This document shows, in pieces, positions 1-8,325 of a stretch of 37,166 bases of DNA. The DNA is from a bacterium (lineage in GTDB: Bacteria > Bacillota > Clostridia > Oscillospirales > Acutalibacteraceae), in the NCBI GenBank assembly GCA_022774755.1, contig JALFLK010000026.1, forward strand, positions 1-37,166, written 5' to 3'. The notes beneath the pieces are model-generated. The model did no database searches. It was not told the origin of the DNA and worked only from the letters and a program-made list of their open reading frames with translations. Made by a program: the position numbers and the translations under genes. The first letter of the stretch is position 1; every line of letters begins with the position of its first letter.

Positions 1-849
<849 letters not shown>

Positions 850-1110
850 AATTGTATCTCAACACCTTATCACTAAGATGTTCAAATCTTTTTAGAGCCT
901 TTGCTCATTTCGAATACTAACGTATTCCGTTTACTCTTTGTAGTGTTTTTTCTCACTGTAATTCTTGAAGTACTTTAAAAACCTCTGCTTTCGCTTCCGT
1001 TTCCTCTACCTCAAAGTCATTACGGGTTCTTTCTTCGTTGTTTAATTTTCAAGGTCCTGTGGTCTGTCACAGTTTATTACATTGCTGTAATATTTGTCCG
1101 TGACAGCGTA
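850..1110 (-). other. 16S rRNA leader (external transcribed spacer)
   Basis: About 260 nt lie between the inferred transcription start near 1110 and the mature 16S 5' end. No open frame with a ribosome-binding site is present. The region should hold the processing stem and antitermination signals of the rRNA operon. A stretch resembling the CCTTGAAAATTAAACAACG motif common near clostridial rRNA genes is readable on the minus strand around 1035-1055. I could not pick out a boxA with confidence. Confidence 0.7.
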
Positions 1111-1116
1111 ATTTGT

Positions 1117-1145
1117 ATTATAAGGGAACAGCTTAAAAAAGTCAA
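1117..1145 (-). promoter_or_regulatory. rRNA operon promoter
   Basis: Read on the minus strand: -35 TTGACT (1145-1140), 17-nt spacer, -10 TATAAT (1122-1117). An A/T-rich stretch just upstream (about 1146-1180) resembles an UP element. This is among the best sigma-A promoters in the window, as expected for an rRNA operon. Confidence 0.85.
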
Positions 1146-1290
1146 GGCTTTTTTGAAATTTTTTTAAAATTTTTTCTTTTATACAATATATATGCCGAAA
1201 ACCTCATAAACCCTCAGAAATAACCTTAATATTCCGTTCACCTTTGATTACAACAATTAAATTATTATTTTTAAGGAAGCACCCGATTAC

Positions 1291-1389
1291 TATTTGTGGT
1301 AATACACAAATAAATGACTCTGCATTTATTCTATTTTCACAAAAATGAAAATATACACAAATTTTTGGTGATTTTTTATTTTATTTGTG
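1291..1389. promoter_or_regulatory. Paired inverted repeats upstream of the cytidylate kinase-like gene
   Basis: TATTTGTG (1291-1298) and CACAAATA (1305-1312) form a perfect 8-bp inverted repeat with a 6-nt gap. The same word returns as CACAAAT (1356-1362) and ATTTGTG (1383-1389). A TATAAT hexamer lies at 1394-1399 without a good -35. The repeated word could be an operator or an RNA hairpin; nothing else is visible between the rRNA promoter and the gene start. Confidence 0.35.
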
Positions 1390-1433
1390 CTATTATAATA
1401 ATAAACCATACGGCAAAGGAGGCTCTTTTTATT

Positions 1434-2060
1434 ATGGGATGCAAATACACTATTACAATTTCCAGACAATTCGGAAGCGGAGGAAAAGAAATCGGCAAAG
1501 CTTTAGCTGACAAACTGGGGATTGACTTTTACGATAAAGAGTTGATTTCGCTGGCGGCAAAAGAAAGCGGTTACGACCCGAAAATTTTTGAAAATGTTGA
1601 CGAGCGTGCAACAAACAGCTTGCTTTATTCTTTGTCGATGGGACTTTATTCCTTTGGAAACGGATTTTCTTCAATGGGAGATTTGCCGGTTAATGACCAG
1701 CTTTATATGCTGCAGCATAAAATTATAAAGAAGCTTGCAAATGAAAAGCCCTGCATCTTTGTCGGAAGATGTGCCGACTATGTTTTAAAAGACAATCCCA
1801 AGTGCATTAACATATTTCTTTATGCGGATTTGGATTATCGTGTTAAGAGAACTATCGAACGCAACGGTGTTGACCCGGACAGAGCCGAGCAGGCCGTGAA
1901 CAAGGCTGACAAAACAAGGGCTAACTATTACAGCTTTTATTCGGGCAAAAAATGGGGCAGACCTGAAAATTATCACCTGTGCATTAACACAGGAATTCTT
2001 ACAACTAATCAGTGTGTGGATATAATAACAAATTATATTGAAAATCTTGAAAAACAGTAA
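1434..2060 (+). CDS. Cytidylate kinase-like family protein (AAK-type P-loop kinase)
   Basis: The 208-residue product begins MGCKYTITISRQFGSGGKEI; the ISRQ-x-GSGGKEIG stretch is the P-loop form seen in the cytidylate kinase-like family (Pfam Cytidylate_kin2). Later segments fit the family: IFVGRCADYVL, an IFLYADLDYRVKRTIER lid region, and NYYSFYSGKKWG. It is therefore probably a cytosolic nucleoside-monophosphate-type kinase, but this family is poorly characterised and the true substrate is unknown; it is not canonical Cmk. The start at 1434 is chosen because AAAGGAGG at 1415-1422 precedes it by 11 nt; a longer frame opening at 1314 would add a hydrophobic extension with no ribosome-binding site. 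The gene is monocistronic or shares a transcript with the 26-codon ORF downstream. Confidence 0.85.
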   Translation: MGCKYTITISRQFGSGGKEIGKALADKLGIDFYDKELISLAAKESGYDPKIFENVDERATNSLLYSLSMGLYSFGNGFSSMGDLPVNDQLYMLQHKIIKKLANEKPCIFVGRCADYVLKDNPKCINIFLYADLDYRVKRTIERNGVDPDRAEQAVNKADKTRANYYSFYSGKKWGRPENYHLCINTGILTTNQCVDIITNYIENLEKQ

Positions 2061-2117
2061 GGTCTGTAATAATCTTCTCTTGCCCGGAATAAAGTATATT
2101 TCGGAGGTGAGATAAGG

Positions 2118-2198
2118 ATGACTGATTTTACTATAAAAATCAATGACATTGACGACTTTATCTTTCAGGACGAAGTTCCGTATATAAGCGAAAGATAA
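2118..2198 (+). CDS. Putative 26-residue acidic small protein
   Basis: A short frame, ATG to TAA, encodes a peptide starting MTDFTIKINDIDDFIFQ and ending ISER. It is acidic, lacks cysteine and has no clear membrane segment. Support for translation is the strong GGAGG at 2103-2107, 10 nt before the ATG, placed 57 nt behind the kinase-like gene and immediately before a terminator hairpin. I do not recognise the sequence. It could be a real small protein, a precursor or leader peptide, or a chance frame; the ribosome-binding site and the position before the terminator favour a real one. Confidence 0.45.
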   Translation: MTDFTIKINDIDDFIFQDEVPYISER

Positions 2199-2203
2199 AT
2201 AAC

Positions 2204-2240
2204 TAAGGATGAGCTTAATCAAAGCCCATCCTTAATTTTT
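2204..2240 (+). terminator. Intrinsic terminator after the kinase-like gene and small ORF
   Basis: Arms 2204-2216 (TAAGGATGAGCTT) and 2221-2234 (AAAGCCCATCCTTA) pair with a single mismatch, followed by TTTTT at 2236-2240. Confidence 0.8.
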
Positions 2241-2295
2241 GCCCCTAAAAACGATTCGAGGGCAGGCAATAAAGCATATGAATGAAACACGGCAA

Positions 2296-3081
2296 TTATT
2301 CTTCGTTATTGATTACCGTTAGGGGATCGGTGTATTTATCGCCGACCTTTATTTCAATGTGAATGTGACTGTCGTCCATAGCTTCAAAGGGGACTGTTCC
2401 AACATCTCCGATAACATCGCCCTTCTTTACCTCCGAGCCCTTTTGCGGAAGACTGTTTTTTCCCAAACCGCAGTAGTAAATCAGACAATTATCCGACTTG
2501 ACAATAACAAGATCGCCCAAAAAGTCGTCTTCGCTGACATCTTCAACGGTGCCGTCGCACATTGAGTACACCTTGTCGCCTGTGTTGGCTTTTAAGTCAA
2601 GCGCAGGGTGAGCCCTCCAGTCATTGAGAGTTTTGTTATAAACAGCATTTTCAGAATAGGGTTTTGACACCACAAAGCTGTCCAGCGGCGGACTTAAATT
2701 TTCCGACACTGTGAGCATTGTCTGCAAAGCGTCGTCTGTTGGGTCAGTTGGCGACGGCTCGGTAACCCCTGCCGTAGGAGGCATTGTGTCGCTGACAACC
2801 AATATAGGTTTGGTTGCGGATTTATCCTCAGCGTTATCATCCGCTACTCCCGTTACAATATTGTTCACCGGCTCTGTAACCGGCATTCCCGAATCGCCTG
2901 TGTCGGGAATATCTCCCGTCAGATAATTCGTTATGCCCGTATATGTTGAAAACACCGCCATGCCGACAGTTAAAAGGCAAATTGCAAATGCAACATAAAA
3001 ACCAAGCCGCTCTTTTCTTCTTTTACGCCTGCGCTTTCTGTTTGTTTGATGTTCAAAGTTGCTGTAACCGTTATCGCTCAT
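2296..3081 (-). CDS. SpoIIQ-like M23 family metallopeptidase (membrane-anchored LytM domain)
   Basis: 261 residues: a short basic cytoplasmic tail (RKRRRKRRKER), one membrane helix at about 27-47, a Pro/Thr/Asp-rich linker, then a LytM/M23 domain from about 140. Zinc ligands look intact: H158 and D162 (HPALD) and the HxH pair H239/H241. In clostridia such proteins include SpoIIQ, which joins SpoIIIAH across the forespore-mother cell septum and is needed for SigG activity; sigG lies 3 kb away, which supports but does not prove that role. It could instead be a general cell-wall endopeptidase. The start is ATG 3081, 6 nt after GGAGGTG; an upstream GTG at 3090 lies inside that ribosome-binding site. 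The ribosome-binding site sits in a strong hairpin (separate entry). Confidence 0.8.
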   Translation of the reverse strand: MSDNGYSNFEHQTNRKRRRKRRKERLGFYVAFAICLLTVGMAVFSTYTGITNYLTGDIPDTGDSGMPVTEPVNNIVTGVADDNAEDKSATKPILVVSDTMPPTAGVTEPSPTDPTDDALQTMLTVSENLSPPLDSFVVSKPYSENAVYNKTLNDWRAHPALDLKANTGDKVYSMCDGTVEDVSEDDFLGDLVIVKSDNCLIYYCGLGKNSLPQKGSEVKKGDVIGDVGTVPFEAMDDSHIHIEIKVGDKYTDPLTVINNEE

Positions 3082-3082
3082 A

Positions 3083-3121
3083 AAAAGCACCTCCGTCAGT
3101 AGTATTGACGAAGGTGCTTTT
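3083..3121 (-). promoter_or_regulatory. Hairpin enclosing the ribosome-binding site of the M23 gene
   Basis: Arms 3083-3098 and 3106-3121 are 16 nt long and pair except for one wobble or mismatch, around a 7-nt loop. On the minus strand the 3' arm contains GGAGGTG and is followed by TTTTT that runs into the ATG at 3081. The structure therefore resembles both an intrinsic terminator and a translation-blocking hairpin. The tRNA operon upstream has its own terminator at 3160-3183, so this second hairpin is not needed for that. Confidence 0.6.
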
Positions 3122-3154
3122 ATTATTCAAAATTTGGAATTTTTTATTTTAGAA

Positions 3155-3183
3155 AGCAAAAAGCCGAGGATTTCCTCGGCTTT
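3155..3183 (-). terminator. Terminator of the tRNA operon
   Basis: AAAGCCGAGG (3160-3169) and CCTCGGCTTT (3174-3183) pair perfectly around a 4-nt loop. On the minus strand the stem runs into a T-rich tract, just past the tRNA-Cys 3' end. Confidence 0.85.
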
Positions 3184-3185
3184 GG

Positions 3186-3260
3186 TGGAGGTGACACCCG
3201 GATTTGAACCGGGGAATCAGGGTTTTGCAGACCCATGCCTTACCGCTTGGCTATGTCACC
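3186..3260 (-). tRNA. tRNA-Cys (GCA)
   Basis: The acceptor stem GGTGACA/TGTCACC has discriminator U and an encoded CCA. The anticodon loop CTGCAAA gives anticodon GCA, and the T-loop region reads GGTTCAAATCC. Last gene of the five-tRNA operon. Confidence 0.95.
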
Positions 3261-3346
3261 GTACATTATTTAATGTATATTCATTTGATAAAAAAATATG
3301 CACCGAAAACGATGCAAACTCCGTAGCTCAGTCTCAGTGCAGAAAG

Positions 3347-3422
3347 TGGAGCGGATGACGAGGCTCGAACTCGCTACCTCCACCTTGGCAAGGTGGCGCT
3401 CTACCAGATGAGCTACATCCGC
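3347..3422 (-). tRNA. tRNA-Gly (GCC)
   Basis: Acceptor stem GCGGATG/CATCCGC, discriminator U, encoded CCA; anticodon stem CCACC/GGTGG with loop TTGCCAA, anticodon GCC. The 86 nt between this gene and tRNA-Cys is the longest spacer in the operon and contains no other gene. Confidence 0.95.
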
Positions 3423-3430
3423 ATATTATT

Positions 3431-3506
3431 TGGTGCCTCCGGACGGAATCGAACCATCGACACGGGGATTTTCAGTCCCCTGCTCTACCGACTGAGCTAC
3501 AGAGGC
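3431..3506 (-). tRNA. tRNA-Phe (GAA)
   Basis: Acceptor stem GCCTCTG/CGGAGGC, discriminator A, encoded CCA; anticodon stem GGGGA/TCCCC with loop CTGAAAA, anticodon GAA. Separated from tRNA-Gly by 8 nt. Confidence 0.95.
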
Positions 3507-3510
3507 AAAT

Positions 3511-3587
3511 TGGCGACCCGGAACGGGATCGAACCGTCGACCTCTAGCGTGACAGGCTAGCGTTCTAACCAGCTGAACTACCGGGCC
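3511..3587 (-). tRNA. tRNA-Asp (GTC)
   Basis: Acceptor stem GGCCCGG/CCGGGTC (one G-U pair), discriminator G, encoded CCA; anticodon stem CTAGC/GCTAG with loop CTGTCAC, anticodon GTC. Confidence 0.95.
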
Positions 3588-3592
3588 ACAAA

Positions 3593-3668
3593 TGGTGGGA
3601 ACTACAGGGCTCGAACCTGTGACCCTCTGCTTGTAAGGCAGATGCTCTCCCAGCTGAGCTAAGCTCCC
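3593..3668 (-). tRNA. tRNA-Val (TAC)
   Basis: Acceptor stem GGGAGCT/AGTTCCC, discriminator A, encoded CCA; anticodon stem TCTGC/GCAGA with loop CTTACAA, anticodon TAC. First gene of the operon. A leader hairpin (GTCGCTG 3676-3682 with CAGCGAC 3690-3696) lies just upstream. Confidence 0.95.
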
Positions 3669-3703
3669 ATTTGTTGTCGCTGGATTTATCAGCGACGGTT
3701 ATT

Positions 3704-3732
3704 ATAGTACTACACAGCCCGAAAAATGTCAA
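3704..3732 (-). promoter_or_regulatory. Promoter of the five-tRNA operon
   Basis: On the minus strand: TTGACA (3732-3727), 17-nt spacer, TACTAT (3709-3704). A TATAAT lies 3 nt further on but would need a 20-nt spacer. An A/T-rich tract upstream resembles that of the rRNA promoter. Confidence 0.75.
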
Positions 3733-3768
3733 TACTTTTTTGAAACTTTTTTAAAATTTTTTTATTTT

Positions 3769-3935
3769 TATACTAAACTCCGGCTAATAGCTTTATAAGA
3801 TTTTTAAGCAGATTATTTGACGGGCAAGCGGGATTCCGCAGAAAGACTAATGCTTTCGAGGACAGCTCACGAAGTATGACAGAAAATATGCAAAAAAGAT
3901 ATTTTTGTTTTTAATTAGGTTTTAGTATTACTTTT
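3769..3935. repeat. MITE-like repeat, copy A
   Basis: About 166 nt that align along their length with 21580-21737 (copy B). Both start with TTATACTAA, contain GCGG..CCGC and AAG.CT.A.GC.TT hairpin segments in the same order, then a GAAA segment, and end TTAGGT.TTAGTATTA. The two ends are imperfect inverted repeats (clearest in copy B). Copy A is more diverged. Its right end includes the stop codon and last codons of hslO. Confidence 0.55.
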
Positions 3936-4802
3936 CAGTATATCCTCAAGCTCCTGTTTATCAAAAACATATTTCTTGTTGCAAAAATGGCATATGCCCT
4001 CAGCTTTTCCGTCTTTTTCTATAATATCCTCAAGTTCCCGGGCACTAAGTCCCTCAAGGGCGGCACGGAGCTTGTTTTTGGAACAGGTACACACATAATT
4101 GACCTTGTTTTCGTCCAAAACCTCAACCTCAAAGCCCTCGAGAGCCTTTTTGCAAATATCCAGCACAGACATACCCTTTGCAAGCATAGTTGTCATAGGT
4201 TCAAGAGTGTTGGCGTTCTTTTCAAGCTTTGAAACGGTTTCTTCATCTGCTCCGGGCAAAAGCTGAATAAGCAGTCCGCCTGCCAAAAGCACCTCTGAAT
4301 CCGCCTTATCAATCAGCACACCCAAGGAACAAACGGTGGGAATCTGCTCGCTTGTTGCGTAGTAGCCTGCAATATCCTCGGCAATTTCTCCGCTTCTGAG
4401 GGGCACCTGACCGATATACGGCTCGCCCTCGCCGTAATCACGCATTACATTAAGAACGCCGTCTTTGCCTACCGCCGCCGCAACATTGATTTTGCCGTTT
4501 TCGTAATATTCCGTGGGACATTTGGCGTTGCCCACATATCCCCTAACGTTTCCGCTGCTGTCTGCTGCAGCAACAACCGCACCCAGGGGACCTCCGCCGT
4601 TAATGCGCAGGTTAAGAGTTGCTCCCTTTTGCTTGAGCATATCCCCCATCATAGAGGCTCCGCACAAAAGCCTGCCCAGAGCCGCAGCCGCAACGGGAGA
4701 AAGCCTGTGCAATTTTTTTGCAGTAAAAACTATATCCGAAGCGTCAATGCAAACAGCCATAATTCCACCGTCGGAGGTAATACATCTGATAATTTTATCC
4801 AT
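3915..4802 (-). CDS. hslO: Hsp33 redox-regulated molecular chaperone
   Basis: 295 residues, the usual length for Hsp33. This is a cytosolic holdase activated by oxidation and unfolding, which protects proteins during oxidative or chlorine stress. The C-terminal zinc redox switch is intact: C238-x-C240 and C271-x-x-C274. The N-terminal domain shows the family segment NLRINGGGPLGAVVAAADSSG. It is the third gene of an operon with yerC and a methyltransferase, starting 39 nt after the methyltransferase. The last codons and stop lie inside the right end of a MITE-like repeat, so the C-terminal few residues after the zinc domain may derive from an insertion. Confidence 0.95.
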   Translation of the reverse strand: MDKIIRCITSDGGIMAVCIDASDIVFTAKKLHRLSPVAAAALGRLLCGASMMGDMLKQKGATLNLRINGGGPLGAVVAAADSSGNVRGYVGNAKCPTEYYENGKINVAAAVGKDGVLNVMRDYGEGEPYIGQVPLRSGEIAEDIAGYYATSEQIPTVCSLGVLIDKADSEVLLAGGLLIQLLPGADEETVSKLEKNANTLEPMTTMLAKGMSVLDICKKALEGFEVEVLDENKVNYVCTCSKNKLRAALEGLSARELEDIIEKDGKAEGICHFCNKKYVFDKQELEDILKSNTKT

Positions 4803-4841
4803 AAAACATTCCTTCTTGTATAACTAATGACACACTGACAT

Positions 4842-5585
4842 TCAGGCTTTTACGGCAACATAGAACACCCTTTCTTCGGTTTCACCGGGCGTTTCTTCCG
4901 TCATATCGCCGTAAACACCGGCGATAATAAAGCCTGCCTTTTTCAGCATTTGAGCGAGTTCCTCGTGGGTGTAAGCCCGCTCGCAAAAGCTCTCGCCGTT
5001 TCTTATATATGTTCCGTTATCCTGATATTCAAAAAAATCCAAATCAATTTCCACAACATCGCCGTCGCAGAGGGTGTTCTGCCAGACGCAAAAAACATCG
5101 TCGGTTTCGTAAACAAAGGTGTTGTTGCCCAAAACCTGCCTGTGCTTATAGGGCGTGTTTATGTCAAACAAAAACACTCCGCCCTTTTCCATATATTCCG
5201 AAACACGGTTAAAGGTGCTTTGCACCTGCTCTTTTTCCGTAAGATGATTTATGCTGTCAAGGGTGCAAAGGCAGGTATCTATTTTTTCCGCAAGCTGTAA
5301 GCACTGCATTTGCTGACATATAAACAGTATGTTAAAGCCTTGCTCATAAGCCTTTGCCTGTGCGGTGCAGAGCATTTCTTCCGAGGCGTCCGCACCGAAA
5401 ACATCAACGCCTTTTTTGGCAAGCTCAAGGGTAAGACTGCCTGTTCCGCAGGCAAGGTCAAGTGTTAGCCCCAAGGGATGATTGTGGCGTTTTAAAAGCT
5501 TTAATATATAATCGCACCGCTTGCCGTAAGAAACATTTTCCGTCAGCTCATCGTAATACTCCGCAAAACAGTTGTAGGAGTCCAT
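4842..5585 (-). CDS. Class I SAM-dependent methyltransferase
   Basis: 247 residues with the class I methyltransferase fold. Motif I is LDLACGTGSLTLELA (about 42-56), followed by the acidic residue of motif II (VFGADAS), and CTLDSINHL at the motif IV position. The N-terminus MDSYNCFAEYYDELTENV matches a common firmicute family of small-molecule or tRNA-type methyltransferases of unknown substrate. Its ATG overlaps the yerC stop by one base (TAATG at 5587-5583), a sign of translational coupling. No specific function can be assigned from the sequence. Confidence 0.85.
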   Translation of the reverse strand: MDSYNCFAEYYDELTENVSYGKRCDYILKLLKRHNHPLGLTLDLACGTGSLTLELAKKGVDVFGADASEEMLCTAQAKAYEQGFNILFICQQMQCLQLAEKIDTCLCTLDSINHLTEKEQVQSTFNRVSEYMEKGGVFLFDINTPYKHRQVLGNNTFVYETDDVFCVWQNTLCDGDVVEIDLDFFEYQDNGTYIRNGESFCERAYTHEELAQMLKKAGFIIAGVYGDMTEETPGETEERVFYVAVKA

Positions 5586-5893
5586 TACTCTGCTCCGTTT
5601 CTTTTGTTCTTCTTTATTTTTTCAAAAACCATACTGTAACCGTCGCTTCCGTAATTTAAGGAACGGTTGACACGGCTTATAGTTGCGGTTGACGCCCCAG
5701 TTTTTTTGACGATTTCGCTGTAAACCTGCTTTTCGGAGAGCATTTTTGCCACTTCAAAACGCTGTGACATAGCCTTAATTTCCGGGACGGTACATAAATC
5801 TTCAAAGAATTTATAGCAATCGTCCATATTTTCCAAAGCAAGAATCGCCTCAAACAGATGGTCGGTGTGGTCGTCCTTAATTTTTGAGTTCAT
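5585..5893 (-). CDS. yerC: YerC/YecD-type TrpR-related DNA-binding protein
   Basis: 102 residues matching the YerC/YecD family of the TrpR superfamily: an N-terminal helical part (LFEAILALENMDDCYKFFEDL), the LCTVPEIKAMSQRFEVAKML core, and a helix-turn-helix at about 56-82 (YSEIVKKTGASTATISRVNR). Family members are presumed transcription regulators; B. subtilis YerC has no well-settled ligand. First gene of the yerC - methyltransferase - hslO operon. A GGGGGA ribosome-binding site precedes the ATG. The promoter (5958-5986) overlaps a palindrome, which could be an autoregulatory operator. Confidence 0.85.
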   Translation of the reverse strand: MNSKIKDDHTDHLFEAILALENMDDCYKFFEDLCTVPEIKAMSQRFEVAKMLSEKQVYSEIVKKTGASTATISRVNRSLNYGSDGYSMVFEKIKKNKRNGAE

Positions 5894-5949
5894 TAAAAAT
5901 CCCCCATTACTGTAAAAATTTCTTAATTATTTAATTTTCACGATTTAAT

Positions 5950-5986
5950 GTAATAAAATATTACCACACAAAGAAAAAAAAGTAAA
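5950..5986 (-). promoter_or_regulatory. Promoter and overlapping palindrome of the yerC operon
   Basis: On the minus strand: TTTACT (5986-5981), 17-nt spacer, TAATAT (5963-5958). The -10 is embedded in the perfect palindrome GTAATA-aaa-TATTAC (5950-5964), a plausible repressor site. The family of YerC makes it a candidate binder, but that is inference. Confidence 0.5.
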
Positions 5987-5995
5987 CAGACAACA

Positions 5996-6063
5996 TAAAA
6001 AAATCGCCCGATATTGCAGTTGCACCAAATCAGGTTTGATTAGTTGACTGTTCATATCGGGCG
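5996..6063 (-). terminator. Terminator of sigG
   Basis: CGCCCGATAT (6005-6014) and ATATCGGGCG (6054-6063) form a perfect 10-bp stem with a roughly 39-nt apical region that has further pairing. On the minus strand it is followed by a run of seven or more T. Confidence 0.8.
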
Positions 6064-6092
6064 GATAAAGCTAAAATGTGTATATTTGTTTG

Positions 6093-6875
6093 TCAAATGC
6101 TCTTCTTAATCTGACTCAGGGCTCCTTTTTCGATTCGGCTGACCTGCGCCTGAGAAATGCCGATTTCGTTTGCTACCTCCATTTGGGTTTTTCCCTGAAA
6201 AAACCGCATGGCAATAATCTTTTTTTCTCGGTTTGAAAGATTTTTCATCGCCTCTTTTATGGCGATTTCGTCCAGCCAGTCGGAGTCGTCGCTCTTATCC
6301 CCTACCTGATCCATTACATAAATGGTATCGCTTCCGTCGGAAAACACAGGCTCGTAAAGGGACACCGGCTCAACTATGGCTTCAAGGGCAAGTACGACGG
6401 TTTCTTTGGGAAGCTCCATAATTTTTGCAATTTCCTCCACCGAAGGCTCCTTGTTGTTTTTGTTAATCAGCTGTTCTCTGATTTGCATTGCGTGGTAGGC
6501 GGTATCACGCATTGACCTGGACACACGGATGCTGTTGTTATCTCTCAGATAACGGCGCACCTCGCCTATTATCATAGGCACGCCGTAAGTGGAAAATTTC
6601 ACATCCAGCGTACAGTCAAAGTTGTCTATCGCCTTAATAAGCCCTATCACTCCCACCTGAAATAAATCGTCGGGCTTTTCGCCTCTGTTTGCAAAACGCT
6701 GAATAACCGAAAGAACCAGTCTAAGATTGCCGTTTATCATTTTTTCTCTGGCTTCACGGCGCTGTTTTTCATTTCCGTCCCGCATAATTTTTAAAAGCTC
6801 TCTTTTTTCCGATTCTTTCAGCACCTTCAGCTGTGAAGTATTTACTCCGCATATTTCAACTTTTCCGTATTGCAA
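6093..6875 (-). CDS. sigG: RNA polymerase sporulation sigma factor SigG
   Basis: 260 residues, the usual SigG length. It directs late forespore transcription. The N-terminus has the SigG hallmark KVEICGVNTSQLKVL; then region 2 (GNLRLVLSVIQRFANRGE, DDLFQVGVIGLIKAIDNFD, KFSTYGVPMIIGEVRRYLRDN), region 3 (VSRSMRDTAYHAMQIREQLI) and region 4 with its helix-turn-helix (GKTQMEVANEIGISQAQVSRIE). Start is TTG at 6875, which aligns with the usual SigG N-terminus and has GGGGGT about 7 nt upstream; no ATG fits. The rare start may keep expression low. The spoIIGA-sigE cluster is not next to it here. A SpoIIQ-like gene lies nearby at 2296-3081. Confidence 0.96.
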   Translation of the reverse strand: MQYGKVEICGVNTSQLKVLKESEKRELLKIMRDGNEKQRREAREKMINGNLRLVLSVIQRFANRGEKPDDLFQVGVIGLIKAIDNFDCTLDVKFSTYGVPMIIGEVRRYLRDNNSIRVSRSMRDTAYHAMQIREQLINKNNKEPSVEEIAKIMELPKETVVLALEAIVEPVSLYEPVFSDGSDTIYVMDQVGDKSDDSDWLDEIAIKEAMKNLSNREKKIIAMRFFQGKTQMEVANEIGISQAQVSRIEKGALSQIKKSI

Positions 6876-6974
6876 AAAATTACCCCCAACAGCAATTCTT
6901 ACAATAAGTATTGCCCTTTGGAGGTAATAAATTCATTTTTTGTTTATATTTTATTTTGCATATATTTTGAAAAT

Positions 6975-8258
6975 TTATTCGCTTATGCCGTCGTCAAGGA
7001 GCTTTAAATCCTCGTCGGTTACGCTTACCTGCTGAACGCTTTTCAGCTTGCGCTGAATCTGACGGGTGCGCACGCCTACCAGCTTGTCAAGCTCGGTGTT
7101 AGCCTGATTCAGCCTTTGCTGTGTTGCAACCAAAACATCGTTAAATTTATCAAACTCGGTTTTAACGGAGCCGAGAATTTTCCAGACCTCTGCGCTTCGC
7201 TTTTGCACGGCGAGAGTTTTGAAGCCCATTTGCAGGCTGTTTAGCAGAGCTGCCATTGTGCTGGGGCCGGCAATATTAACCTTATAATCTCTTTGGAGAA
7301 CCTCCACCATTCCTCGGTTGACAACCTCGCTGTAAAGCCCCTCAAAGGGCAGGAACATAATGGCAAATTCGGTGGTATAGGGCGGGTCGATGTATTTATC
7401 GTGAATGTCCTTTGCCTCGCTTTTTATTGTGTTAAGCAAAATTTTAAGCGCCTGCTCGGTTTTTTCTTTATCACCGCTTTCAACGGCGTCACGGTATGCG
7501 GAGTATGAATCCCCGGGGAATTTCGAGTCAATGGGCAGGTAAATAAATCCGTCGTCCTCGGCAGGGAGCTTGACGGCAAATTCAACAACATTTCTAGAGC
7601 CTTTTTTGGTGGCTACATTTTCGTCGTACTGTTCGGGAGAAAGAATTTCCATAAGTATTGAGCTCAGTTGAATTTCTCCCAAAATGCCCCTTGTTTTTAC
7701 ATTTGACAAAACCTTTTTCAGGTCGCCTACGCCTACGGCAAGATTCTGCATTTCGCCCAAGCCCTTGTAAACCTGCTCAAGCCTGTCGTTTACAAGAGAA
7801 AAAGACTTGTTCATCTTATCCTCGAGGGTCTTCTGCAGCTTTTCATCAACGGTTACACGCATTTTTTCAAGCTGTTTGTTATTGTCCTCCTGAATATAGG
7901 CAAGCTTTGTTTCAACGGATTTTCTGATTAAATCCAGCTTTTGCTCATTTTCAAGAGAAAATGTTTTGAGTCTTTGCTCAAGCTGTTCCATTTTTTCGCT
8001 TTGAGCCTGAGAAAAATTCTGCTGGTTTACGGCAATCATATCTCCCATACTCTTAACGCTCTGCTGTGTTGACGAGGCAATCTCCTGCCTCAGGGCAGCT
8101 TGCTGAACGCCCATATCCTCCTTAAAGGCATTTAGGGAGGTCTGAATACTCTGAGAAACTCCCCTGTTCTTTTTTGACTGATTTGCAAAAAGCAATATAA
8201 GCATAACAAGTATTGCAAGGGATAAAACCATAAGCAAAACAATAAGAATGTCGGTCAT
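6975..8258 (-). CDS. rmuC: RmuC family DNA recombination protein
   Basis: 427 residues. An N-terminal membrane helix (about 4-26) is followed by a long coiled coil (about 35-175, many Q/E/K heptads) and the RmuC nuclease-like domain (about 185-390), with GDLKKVLSNVKTRGILGEIQL, FAVKLP, LPIDSKFPGDSY and EFAIMFLPFEGLYSEV. The family limits DNA inversions and rearrangements and has a predicted restriction-endonuclease-like core; mechanism is not settled. Start ATG 8258 follows GAGGTG by a short spacer. The gap to the S1-domain gene upstream is 67 nt, so the two may be co-transcribed. Confidence 0.92.
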   Translation of the reverse strand: MTDILIVLLMVLSLAILVMLILLFANQSKKNRGVSQSIQTSLNAFKEDMGVQQAALRQEIASSTQQSVKSMGDMIAVNQQNFSQAQSEKMEQLEQRLKTFSLENEQKLDLIRKSVETKLAYIQEDNNKQLEKMRVTVDEKLQKTLEDKMNKSFSLVNDRLEQVYKGLGEMQNLAVGVGDLKKVLSNVKTRGILGEIQLSSILMEILSPEQYDENVATKKGSRNVVEFAVKLPAEDDGFIYLPIDSKFPGDSYSAYRDAVESGDKEKTEQALKILLNTIKSEAKDIHDKYIDPPYTTEFAIMFLPFEGLYSEVVNRGMVEVLQRDYKVNIAGPSTMAALLNSLQMGFKTLAVQKRSAEVWKILGSVKTEFDKFNDVLVATQQRLNQANTELDKLVGVRTRQIQRKLKSVQQVSVTDEDLKLLDDGISE

Positions 8259-8325
8259 AAAAACACCTCGAATATATGTTTTGTTTTATGATAACACCCC
8301 TAAAAAAACTTGTCAACGTATTTTG

